Assembly: GCF_907164915.1 (NCBI RefSeq)
Contig: NC_061868.1
Location: 43,539,774-43,603,773, forward strand
DNA from: Impatiens glandulifera
Lineage: Eukaryota > Streptophyta > Magnoliopsida > Ericales > Balsaminaceae
DNA length: 64,000 nucleotides
Direction of reading: 5' to 3'
Shown here: piece by piece, positions 12,601 to 23,826 of the stretch
How the letters are laid out: the number at the start of each line of letters is the position of its first letter
How positions within the stretch are numbered: the first letter of the stretch is position 1
Program-made: the position numbers and the translations under genes
Notes under the pieces: model-generated
What the model saw: only the letters and a program-made list of their open reading frames with translations
Databases searched by the model: none
Told to the model about the DNA's origin: nothing

Positions 12601-15600
12601 AACAACTCACTTGTATTTTAGGAGAACGCTCTGTTGAAGGATCTGGATATTTGTTTTGGGTTTTCTCAATGCATAAAGCTTCTGAATAATGAAGTCAAAC
12701 ACCTAGAGGGAAAAAGACAGGCCATAAAATGAGTCCAAGAGAAGAAACCAAACCAACCATTAGCACTATCAATGTAATATTCTTCTCCATTAAATATTTC
12801 ATAGAACAAATATATCTATCAATATCAAGACTAGAACTAACTATTAAGGAACATATTTCAAAATATCAACAGCAGATATCCTTAATATATGCCCAGAAGA
12901 GTATGGATAAAGAAGAAATTCTCAGAAAATTCAAAACTTAGCTAATTAACTCTGTTTTCATGGTTTTCTTCTTTCTATTTTTCTCCTTTGATTATGTACC
13001 CTTTCTCTTTCAGCTCGTTTTGTACTAATTGAATGCTCCTCCTCGCGTTCACAAAAATTTCCCTCTAATGAAAAGTTTACCCTTTCTCTAAAAAAAAAAT
13101 CAAAACTTAGCTGCACTCCCAAAAGACATCTAGGCATCATGGCCACATGGCCACATCTCACCACCACCTCTACGGAAAACTACTATATAAAAGCATAGAG
13201 GTGGCAAAATCCGTCTTTCAGAGTCAAGTATCATGGAGAGGGGCACCACATGATACAAAATAATAAATGCTTCTCTTTCACTGAAAGCCAATCTTCATAT
13301 GACAAAAGAAGTAACTAGAATTTTCCCCCAAAAAAAAATAAAATAAAGTAACTCCACTATTTTGTCTTTATTAAAATGAAGCTCAACAAGAAGGATAAAG
13401 CATTAGAGCTGAGCTACCTATAGGTATGTCCCGTTTAGAAATACATATTGTGCATAATAATAGGCATTGGAACCATTTGTGTTACATCACAAATTATCAC
13501 TAACATCATGTATAGTAGTCGATTCTTAGATTTAAGTAAACATACACATGGCTAAGATTAATCGCAATGCAGTACAAAGTATGCTCTTTATATGACATTC
13601 AAAATGTGCTTTGGCCTCACCAAAAATCTTGAACTCGAACACCGATTGCATTTATGTTGAGAGAAATTAAACATCTTTATGAATTACAATGAACCATGCA
13701 AGTTGAAGAAAAGAATGTCTACTCAAGGAAATTAACACTGCGTGCAAAACCTCTTATCACACCAATTCACATTTTGAAAGGATAACAACCTAAAGAAATC
13801 TTCTAAACCTATCTCCCGTATAAAGTCATCCTATCACAACCCTCCCACAAGAACAAGAGGCTAAAATGTTCATACATCCACATTATGACTAATACCACAC
13901 TGAGTTACATTTCACAGGCAAGAAAAATGGACAACTAAAGCAATTTGATATCCAGATTTCCAAGGGAAAGTAAAAGTAATATGCATAAGAGATGGGAGTA
14001 AATGTGCATTCAAGTGGCAAATATGTAGATTATTCTGCAAGCATGCTTTCCAGGGACTCCCCAAGGTTCCCTTTAATGCTTCTTGGAAATATGTATCTCT
14101 TGATTTAGTTGTTTTTCATTGTATATATATATATTGATCTTGTCTTGTACATTTGATTATTCAGAAATATACAAGCCATTACATGGCATCTTCTTCTCTA
14201 TAGTCTTTTGAAAGTTTTTTAACAAAAATACCTATATATTTGATGGGGAATTTGAATCCACCACAGTTTTCATTTTCAAAGACTTAACGGCCAGCTATAC
14301 AACAACACTCTTTTGGAAGTTATTAACAATAGACAAATAATATGCAGATCATCTTCCTCTTCCATAAGTCAAATATATGTGTCAATTGACCAAGAAGGAT
14401 CTAACTAAAGAAACCATAGCATACTAAATGCAACAATAATATCTGAGTTTAACACATGATCTATGGGATATGATAGCTTGAGCAAAGAGGATGAAAACAT
14501 AAAGTTTGGAATTATTTGAATGTATAATAATGTTCCTAATTTTTGATCTTTTTGGCATTCAAAATTCTTCTATTGTTTTTCTGTTTCTTGCTTTGTTTTT
14601 TCCCGCACCCTTTGTAACGTTTGAACGCATCTTACGTTCCGCTTAAAAAAAAATGATCTTTTAAAAATAATAATAATAGTTCCTAATGAAGCGGGAGAAA
14701 ATTATCATCACATGTAAAATTAGAACGTATTAGCTCATTTGGGAAGTGTGTTTTCTAGATGAATTTTTTGTGACTCAACTCATTTGGTAATTGATTTTTG
14801 GAAACAGGTTTATTTATTTTTGTTTGCTTAATAAACATAGTTGTATGAGATCATGATTTCAATAGGGAAAATTTCTAGTTTAACAAATACCCATACCAAA
14901 ATGGCTAATTTTGTCACTCTTGAAACCTCATAATGAACCACCGGACATTATCACCAGTAAAATTTCTAGATCATGGGCACTTGGTAGGCTTGATCCCAAA
15001 TGAAGTTTCAGTTGGAAAATTTTCCAGTTCAAAAAATAACCTATATCAAACGGCTAAGTTCGTCACTCCTGGAACTTCGAAAATGAATCTCCGAACATTA
15101 GCGAACATCATCACCAGTTACTAAAACGTTGAATATCCAAAGAATATAAATACTGTTGATCAAACAAAGAATTGTTTCAATATGGATATAACCTTTGAGA
15201 CTGCTTTCTGACGAAGTCTTTCCAGCTCAGGTTGAACATCTTTCAAAGCATTTGATGTTTTAACCATCAAATCTGCTTCTATAAACTTCAATTTCTTACT
15301 CAAAATCTCAAGTGCCCGCATATATTCATCATTAACCTGGATGATTAAATTACAAGTTATAAGTGGGTAAGAGAAACAGAAAAAAAACATTCAAGTAACT
15401 GAAATCACCATGAATCTTTCCCAAAAGAAATCATCAGGAACCAAGTACTGTATATTTTAATCGTGTCATGGATAGAGCAACTTGTCTTGTAATTTAATTG
15501 TTTTCCATAACCACCTTTATCAAAAAAATAAAGGTCAAACTCTTTTAAAGAAACTATTTCAGTAATTGTACCTGATCGATACAATGTGATCCTATCAGAC

Positions 15601-18600
15601 CCTTAATGATCTCAACTTGGGAAGGAAAGTCAAGGGTTTACATATTATTAAGAAAATATTTTATGTTTTCCTACACTTCAGTCCGTTTAAAGTTCCTCTA
15701 TGGAACCTGATAACTAACTGGAAGTACTTAACCTTTTCCCTAAAGCTCCATGAAGCATGAAATGCTCCATATTGCCCTGTCAATTTCGAATATTATAAAA
15801 TTACAACACTGAAACAGTGGGATTTGGAAGATTGATTAGGATATATTTTTTACTCACCAATTACAGCTAACTGTTTTGCCTGTTATTAGATTCTACATCA
15901 GGAAGCGCTTGGAACATCAAGAGGTTCAAAATACAAATTTTTTAATGCTATCAAGATAACTAAGTGAAGATGCAGTTATATCTGAGCATAAAATTTTCAA
16001 GGTAAAAAAATCCAGTAAACGGAATCTACCTCTCCTTCAACAATCATGTCTATCATCCTTGGTGGGATAATAATATCTTCCACAAATTTTGCTAATTTTG
16101 ATTCCGCAACCTGTCACGTAACATTAGTAAACCATTAAAATACTAAAGGTTCTTGTCCAAGTTAGAGAAAGCAGAAAAGGTCAAGGATGGAGGAAATAAA
16201 AAGCGTAGCGCTCGCTATTGCCAATAGCGTAGCGAAGCGACGATGGAAGGCTATAAGGCGCAATGGACTCATGGTTGGTGAAAGCCATCGTTTTCATCGC
16301 TATGTGAGTTATACCGCTGATAGCGACGCTTTTTCTATTTATTGAAATTTCAATCTCTCTCCGTGTCTTTTCATCTTCTTTTCTTATTTAAATTTCTCTC
16401 TTTCCCTCTTCCTCTTACAATTTCCTCGTTCCATATTTCTTTTGTTATGCTTTTCATTTTTTTTTAAATTTATATTCTTCCCACGCTTTATTTTCAAATA
16501 GCCCTCGCTACGCTGTTTGCTTTACGCTATAGCCATGACACCTTTGACGCTACGGAACACTACTCGCTATTGACAACTATGAGTAGCACAAAGAAGTTTC
16601 TTACAGAAACAAACTCATGCCTTATCCTAAACATGGGAAGATAAGGTAATGACGAACCACCAAGTCATATGTTCTTGGAAACTAAATCTTTTAAAATCAT
16701 AATGTTGCTAACTTACGTGTGGATAGTCGTCGTTTAAATGCATATACAAATCGCCAATTAGGAGCACTTAACTGTTGATCCTTGACATCCATCAATGAAC
16801 AGAAACTAAATTATAAGAACATTTCACCAAAGAAGGACCAGAGTTTCTAGGCTTCAATGAACAACTTCATAAATGATTGTAGAAATATGTAGATATAAAA
16901 AGTCATTTGTTAAAGCACTGTCGCATATGGAGCACAGAATCATCCATAACCTTACTGCAGCTCATCCTAGATATAAGAAGTATCGTACCAAAAGGAGTGC
17001 TACTTTTTCCCCAGCATACAGTTTCAGAAGGACAGCTTATTGTTGGCTTTTAGGGTCATATTTTATTTGTATATTTGTGCTATTCATTGACCCAAATTCG
17101 TAACTGAGTGGGCTTTATTATCCCTAAGACAGCATCTAAGCTATTACTATTTCTTAAGAATACATTCTCCCTCTATAAGTTTGGTTGTAATGTTCTTACC
17201 TTGCGATTCTTCAACTTCAGTCCCATATCCATGGATTTTTCCTGAAGAATTTTTATGTCTGCGCTTATTGAGCCAATCTCACTCTAGCACAATTAAAACC
17301 ATAAGTATAGTTATTATTTGACATTAATAATAATATGGCTTATGGAGAACACAAAGAAAACAATACAAAGCACAACAATAAGTAGAATTCTATGGCAGCT
17401 TGTGTAAGAAAACCAGTGGAAGTTTATAACCACAACTATCTTTTCAGGGTAAAAATTCTGTAGGCCTAGTTCTACGAGTTGCATGCTTGCATGATTGCAT
17501 CCCAACAAGCATGTTACCTTCAGCAGATCCGACATATTCAGATTCTCATGAGAAATAGTGCCGTAGCTTGGCTTTGTTTTCCAGAGCCCTTTCATCGTAT
17601 AATAATGTTAAACATTTGATTTGTGCAAGGCTATTACAAACTTTGATTTCCAATTTTTTTTTCATTATAACTATGTCACTTTCTTCTCCAATTTGTTTAT
17701 TAAAATGATAAACTGGTTTTGCAATTCTTGACCCTCCCTTTCTACAATGCATCTGTGATGTTAGGTGAAAAGATACCTGAAATCCACTAAGTAGTGTCTC
17801 CATCTGTGACAGAATGATGTCACAATCTCGAATATGATCATGGAGTGATACAAGATTATCACTTTCTTTTATGTAGTCCTGTTTTTGGAACAAAAGGTCA
17901 GTGCATAAAACATATGTATTTGCAATCCTTCAAAAATGAAAACATGAAGGACTAATAATACAGCCAGCCAATAGGAACCAACATTGATCCCCATGCATTA
18001 TATCAAGGGAACCAACATTTTTACATTACATTATTTCGTTGAGGCCATAACAACAAAAGAAGATGATGATAATAAAGTTGAAATATATCAAGCAAGTTGT
18101 TTGATAAAATTATAAATGGAGCACTAATTTTTAAGTATTGAATATGTTAAGTGAAAGAAAAGTGAGTGTTATAAAACTAAACAAAATAATATTTAAGTAC
18201 TACGCAACATATTAATTTTCAGAATTAATGTTCGGGTTTACTTAAACTATTGCTACTTATTTTTATTTTAAAAAGGATCAACAAAAATATTGCTACTTAT
18301 TTTCAACTCTACTTAATGAAACAAATGGTAAGAGTATGTTACCAAATCAAATTAAGAGAAACAAATTGAATATCTTCATCATAAGTGTTGAATGAAAGAT
18401 TTCTAGCTTAGAATAGACACCGTTATAGCAAGTTAGCAACTACCAACCATGAGTATTAAACACATGCAAGCTTTTACAGACTCAATGCGAGGCCCGAAAA
18501 ATGGTTTGTGAAATGAATACCTGAAGTTATAGAGTATTCAGTCAAGGGATAAAACAGAAGCAATACTAAACACATCCAAAAATAAAAAATCACAAGATAT

Positions 18601-21600
18601 GTAATGAGGCCGCAAAATACTTTGATGATTAAAAAGTCAAACCATGGTGGTTTCAAGAGAAAAAAGTTAAACTGCAACTCAATGACCAACCTGAATCGAG
18701 TCTAGCTCAACTTGGCGCAAATTGTCTTCTACTCCCTTTGTGTACTCTCGCAATGTTGTACCCTTGGACAATATGTTCGCAACAACCTGCATAGAGAAGA
18801 AACCATATCCATATGCAAGTACATGAATGAGAAAATGAGTAGACAGCAATTCAAGGAAAGGACCAAAAGAGTAATACTAAGTAAATCATATTTATTTCAG
18901 ATATATGCTGATATGCATGAGAAAGAAAAGTCCATATATGAGTAGAAGTGCAGATTATGTTGAACGATTATAAAGCTTAAGTTTTCAACCTTAACATGTG
19001 TCAAAACATTTATGAGTATAGTTTTGTTTGTGAAAAGTTAAGGCTTGTATAAATAGAGGGATCGTAAAGATAGTGATTTCATGATTACAAGCAAGAGACC
19101 AAAAGTAAAGGGAATGAAAGAAAAACAAAAAGAAAGGAGGAAAGCCTCTACAATATGCAAATAAGCTTAAGGATGGAAACTAGAATTTCAAAGAACAAAA
19201 TCAAGAAAAGGGAATTATTTTCTTATGAATTGAAGCAAATCCCCTTTCAAAATGACTTGTCCCTATTTGATTAACCAAGTCATTTCTTGCATCCCCAACC
19301 AATTTTCAGTTAAACTCAATTTTCACCAAGTGGAAACCATCAAATCTACTTCTTGAGAAATAGTTAAACAAGGTCTCGTCTTGACACTCAAAAAGTTTCA
19401 TCATCTCAACTCTTCCTCTCCAGGTGAACCCCGAGATTTAGAAAATTTTGAGAAAAAAATAATTAAGTCGTTTGAAACAAATCCCCTTACTTTTCAACCC
19501 CTCTTCCCATCTCTAAATCAAATAATGGCAAGACCTTTCATTGGTCGCTCCCAAACTTCACTTCGGTTTGATGCAAAAGTATGGCAATAAGAACTTAAAG
19601 CAAGAGACCAAACATGAGTATATTTTTCTTTTGAAACAACAATCATGAATACTTAATAGAAAACAAATTTTATCTATAAGAGAAGAATATTGTGCTATAT
19701 GTATTCTACTTGTACAAGCAATTTTCCTTTCAGTTACACAATAGCCCTATTTGAAAGCAAATGCTACTACTCATTTTAATCTGCATGTATCTCTCATAAA
19801 TATCAAGAATAAGTAGCAGACATAGCAGTCTAAGTCCAACATCTAATTCCAAAGTGATAGTATCATCTAAAGTGTACTCCAGTATATTTGTATTGTTTAT
19901 GACTTAGTTGAAGCAGCTGAAGGATACAATATTAGTTAGTACTTACATCATCACTTTTACATTCTTCCAGTTCTTGCTCTAGACCTTCAAGGGATATATC
20001 CTCACTGAAGACAACAAATCAAATATTTCAAAAAATAGTCCAATGTCCAAACAGCAATAAGTACTACTTCCACAATAGATTCCTATGGTACGCATGTATC
20101 TGTTCAATGAATGTTACAAACTTGAGAAAACCAAAATCTTACACAATGAACCAAATAAAAATGAAAAGCCAAGGTAGGATGCACAAGATTATCATGCATA
20201 GAGAAAGATCATAGAGAGAGGAAGGTAAGATTACACAAATAGAATAGATGGACCTGCTATTAGTTTGTCCCAATGAAGTCAAGATCATTAAAACATAAAC
20301 TTAGCCACTGATTAGTAGGTTTACCAAATTGACAAGTATATCTACTAATCATCTTTTATGTTAAGAAAGTAGGGATACAACTTGAGTTTCCAAAAATTTA
20401 GTTCTCAAAAAACTATATTTTTTACAATGACTAATAACATGGGCCCTACACTCATTTAGGACTATGGTCATTCCTTTACTGAGTTAAGAAGCATAAGTTG
20501 TTTGTCCTTTTAATAGCTTGATTTAGGGTTTTACATGTGTCTAAGATTTTGCAGACTGACACGACATAGAATTTCTCACAAGATCTTACTTCTGGAATTT
20601 TTTTCTCATTCAATTGACTGTCTTATAAATGATCTGGTTTCAAACTTGGTTTTACTGAAGCTGAGGATAATTGTCTAGTATTAAGGGTTAGTTCACTAAT
20701 ATAACACAGTACCACAAAACACTTTCTATATCTAGAAGATGCATACATTATTATCATAGGAATTTCGAGAATTGCGCATCAACTTTCTAGGGAAACCAGC
20801 GTAAGTTCCAAAAAATAAGTGGCGAAAATCAGGGAAGACAAAGAAAAAACAAGAACACTTTGTGTCATCATCATACATCAGTATGGTTGATGTTGCATCA
20901 AAATGTTGCTCCCAATCTCTGTTTTTATGGCAATTTTCACCCTAAAATCCCCAAAAGAAATTGCTATGCAGGTTCACTCATACAACGAGGTGATTCTAAC
21001 AAATTTGTATTCAATTTGGATGTTTTTGTTGGGGAATTAACTATTTAGGAGGACACACTAAGATATGACGAGGACTCAAAGTGTTCTTGTTTAATCGTTG
21101 TCTTCCCCAACTTTTGCCACTTATTTCTTTGTCCAACTTGAGGGCGACCCATGGCAACCAGAAAGCTGACATGAGGGCGTACAGGGAACTCGCTCCATAG
21201 TATTATAAGATATATACTAGGTAGGAACTCATGCTTTGCACTGTTGTAAATAATAAACGAACTTTATGAAATTCAACCAAAAAACAGGCACTGTAAACAA
21301 ATTGTGCACAAGTTGACAATTTTCAATACAAACAAAAGAGAGCAAAATCTACATAGACTATAACATTCAAACTAAGCTTTTTGCCTTTTACATCCAAACA
21401 CAACCTCATTGACCGAAAAAACGTTTTTTTACTTGTCAACAACCAAACATATTATTTAACAAATTACAACGCCACGCAAATAGAAAAGAAAATTTATATT
21501 ATACAATAAGTAATATGTTGCTTAGTTTAAGTAGAGTAAATAAGAAAAGTAAAAGAAATATGGAAGTTATGGAAGAAATGAAACTGAATAAATCACTTTC

Positions 21601-22803
21601 TTCGACAAATTTATTAGATGGACACTTAAAACAAAAATAAAAGAAAATAGATCTTTTCTTCTGCATGGTTAAAATGAGAGTAAAACAATGGGAAAATATT
21701 AATAATTTCATTTACAATAAATACATTGAATGATAAAGATGACTTTCATCATTTGCAAGAAAATTCACCATTAAAAACATTCCTTTCTAGCATTTCCTAC
21801 ATAAATAGTAGAAATTTGTGTACAAAATTTACATTTGCATTGGGTAAGCATTTGAAAGAACATTACTGGAAGAGCATAATGAACCTAAACCTCATTTTTT
21901 GTTTAATTAATAGGCATGACAATTCAACTTTGATAGCCACTCATTTAAAAATTATTTGTGATTATCCGCCTACCTTGCTATCCCCTAGTCGACCCAAATG
22001 CAACTATGACAACCAATCCTAAAAATCGATTATCCCCTTTGCTTTGCTCTCCCCCATACCAAAACCTTTCCATTCCAACCTTTAACCTATACCACCTTTG
22101 TGCTAGAGTAGTGAAGATTATCTGATCCTATCCTATGTGTGGACTAGACTTAAAATTTAACAAAATAATATAATTGATTGAAATGCTTACCATTAGAATT
22201 ATAATCTAATAGAATCATTATTCATATGGACTTAGAGACTATACCAAGAGCATTTAAAGGAGGAACAATGTCCTATCATCCAAGAGCATAGGGTAACATG
22301 GAAAAGTTAAGTAAGAAAATAGTTATCGATAACAACCACAGAGCTAGAGTTGATGATACCAACAGCAGAAACATAAATTCTAAAGAGAATATCAGTGGTA
22401 CCAACAACAGATAAGCACGCAACTACAGGCTCACAAACCAGTTCTTTCCAAATTCTCTACCACTATACATGAATCAATATTATTTCTGCATAGCTGATTA
22501 AACTTGTTATCTGAATTTCTTCATCTTAGGAATTGGAGAAGCATCCCGATTGAACCAGACTAAGGAAATCAGTTTCTACTTTTATGGCATCAAAAATGGA
22601 TGATTTCAATATAGATCTAGTGTTATAGAGACTTACAGGTTCGATGATGATGCCCATTCCTGTGCAGAAAGATGTACAACCACTGATCAATTAAACTGAT
22701 CTACAGATCTTGTGGAATATTTTGAAAGAGGCGTGAGAAAGATGGATAGAAAGCTTACCACGGGATCGAAAGAAGGAGTGGAATCGCCTTCGAAATCCAT
22801 CAT
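6586..22803 (-). CDS. Vacuolar protein sorting-associated protein 52 (VPS52/POK)
   Basis: Twenty exons join without a frame break to 690 aa: 22759-22803, 22637-22659, 19947-20004, 18691-18786, 17777-17878, 17200-17283, 16030-16110, 15193-15336, 12611-12702, 11101-11182, 10430-10612, 9835-9950, 9686-9744, 8968-9068, 8708-8758, 8291-8470, 8038-8172, 7819-7893, 6982-7039 and 6586-6893. All splice sites are GT-AG. Recognition rests on family-specific stretches: EDISLEGLEQELEECK, YIKESDNLVSLHDHIRDCD with SQMETLLSGFQ, DIKILQEKSMDMGLKLKNRK and IIIPPRMIDMIVEGE. The C-terminal half includes RRYAEFTASLIHLNVEYGDG and ends EIRKYSRTF. VPS52 is a core subunit of the GARP and EARP complexes, which tether endosome-derived vesicles at the trans-Golgi network. 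In Arabidopsis the family is named POK and is needed for pollen-tube growth. The length is close to the roughly 700 aa I recall for plant homologues. Two ATGs stand in tandem at the start, and an in-frame stop lies upstream. Introns are long, the largest about 2.6 kb (20005-22636). A MULE begins 271 bp upstream of the start. Confidence 0.96.
7386..7515 (-). repeat. Possible SINE-like fragment in a VPS52 intron
   Basis: On the minus strand the sequence agttcgattccc (plus 7472-7483) matches a Pol III B box. Upstream on the same strand, tagcccggtgg (7488-7498) resembles an A box. The A-rich end near 7397-7410 would be the tail. The two boxes are only about 4 bp apart, too close for an intact tRNA-like promoter, so this is at best a truncated or rearranged copy. 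Confidence 0.25.
16197..16585. mobile_element. CpG-rich MITE-like insertion in a VPS52 intron
   Basis: Between the exons at 16030-16110 and 17200-17283 lies about 390 bp of very different composition. It carries many copies of short words such as tagcg, gcgtagcg and cgctattg in both orientations. The left part has cgctattgccaatagcgtag. The right part has ctcgctacgctg and actcgctattgac, its approximate inverse. This inverted, CG-word-rich arrangement resembles small non-autonomous DNA elements of plants. I could not find clean terminal repeats or a target duplication, so the edges are approximate. Confidence 0.45.
20005..22636 (-). other. Large VPS52 intron without further genes
   Basis: This intron lies between exons 2 and 3 of VPS52. 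It is AT-rich. The open frames in it (for example near 20860-21048 and 21726-22022 on the plus strand) show no domain I recognise and no splice-consistent extension. I see no transposon ends. Confidence 0.6.
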
Positions 22804-23073
22804 CAGCTCCAGCTCGAAATCGTCAACGGTTATGTCAGAGGATGGATTTTAACACAAAAGGCCACGGAGACCATCATCCAGCTAGCACCGCATCCCCCTC
22901 CCTCAACCGTAAGATCAATTGTCACTACCAAATTCAGAGAGACAAGTTTAGGGTTCGTGAAGTGTAATGCTGATTCGGTTCGAGAAAGAGAGTTCGACGT
23001 CCTCGAAAGGATACGCCGGAGGAAAAGGGAATTGGGATATAGAGAAAGAGAGATTCAGAGAGAAGAGGAAGAA
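22804..23073 (-). promoter_or_regulatory. VPS52 5' leader, bounded by a MULE insertion
   Basis: About 270 bp of GA- and CT-rich sequence, typical of a plant 5' UTR, separates the VPS52 ATG from the left terminal repeat of the MULE. No TATA box is evident in this space. The original promoter is therefore either within this leader, or on the far side of the transposon, or replaced by the MULE terminus. Which of these holds cannot be decided from sequence. Confidence 0.5.
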
Positions 23074-23185
23074 GGGAAATTTGATGGAATAACCCTCATA
23101 AGAGGGGAATTTCCACTATTAACAGGTCATTAATAAATTTTTCATTTTTGACCTTTTGCCAAGGCAAAAGGTCAGTTTTACCCTT

Positions 23186-23190
<5 letters not shown>
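23074..23190 (+). repeat. Left terminal inverted repeat of the MULE
   Basis: It begins gggaaatttgatggaataac and ends ccctttatta before an A-run. By eye it is identical to the reverse complement of 27825-27941. It contains a near-perfect palindrome at 23150-23173 (11-bp arms gaccttttgcc / ggcaaaaggtc around AA). Confidence 0.93.
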
Positions 23191-23220
<30 letters not shown>

Positions 23221-23227
23221 GTAAAGT

Positions 23228-23821
23228 GAGTGCGCATTTCAGTTATGAAATGCCACTTTCTTCTCCATTTCCCTCCTCTCCACCAACCGTCCTTTCCCCG
23301 TCCTTCCATCATCAAGGTTCTTCATCATCAAGCTTCCTTCATCAAGGTTCTTCATCATCAAGCTTCCTTCATCATCAAGCTTCCTTCATCACCTACGGCT
23401 CCTTCCTTCATCATCGACGATCGTCTTCAACATTCAGGTTAGACGTCCGTCCTTTTAGGGTTTTGTTGTTTAGAGTCTAGGATGTAGGTTAGGTCATGGA
23501 ATAATGGTTTTAGAGCTTGGCTGATATGTTTTACAGTGAAATATACATCCGAAGAAGGTGACGAAGGCGACAGTGCATCTGTCGCAGGCGGGAAATGCAT
23601 CTGTCGCAGGCGGGAAATGCATCTGTCGCATGCGACAGTTCATCTGTCGCATGCGAAAGATGCATTTCCCGCCTGCGACAGATGCATTTCCCGCCTGCGA
23701 CAGATGCACTGTCGTCTGCGACAGATGCACTGTCGCCTGCGACAGATGCATTTTCCTCCTTGCATTTTCCTCCTTTACCTGGTCACTGTCACTGACTTCT
23801 TTGAATTTTTTTCAATTGCAG
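23228..23821 (+). other. Leader exon and first intron of the mudrA-like gene
   Basis: Downstream of the left terminal repeat and an A-run, a pyrimidine-rich leader carries short direct repeats (cttcatcatcaagcttcctt units, 23310-23390). It ends at a good donor (attcag then gttaga, exon end 23437). The intron ends at 23821 (ttgcag), five bases before the ATG at 23827. It contains the left palindromic cluster. The splice prediction is inference from consensus only. Confidence 0.55.
23571..23753. repeat. Left palindromic CpG-rich cluster of the MULE
   Basis: Copies of gcatctgtcgcaggcg run forward from 23571. The reverse complement, cgcctgcgacagatgc, runs onward to 23753. The centre lies near 23636 at gcatgcgacagttcatctgt. 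The whole stretch could fold as one long hairpin. It lies in the predicted first intron. Confidence 0.88.
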
Positions 23822-23826
23822 ATCAC

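Noticed and set aside
12958..13167. Minus-strand 69-codon frame in a VPS52 intron
   Set aside because: It lies between two well-defined exons (12611-12702 and 15193-15336), has no domain and is low-complexity and basic.
17314..17595. Extra VPS52 exon between 17283 and 17777
   Set aside because: The exons on either side join in frame without it, and the peptide resembles nothing expected in VPS52.
23148..23480. Plus-strand protein starting in the MULE terminal repeat
   Set aside because: It has no ATG at its start, reads through a poly-A run and repeats, and mirrors the same non-ATG frame in the other terminal repeat.
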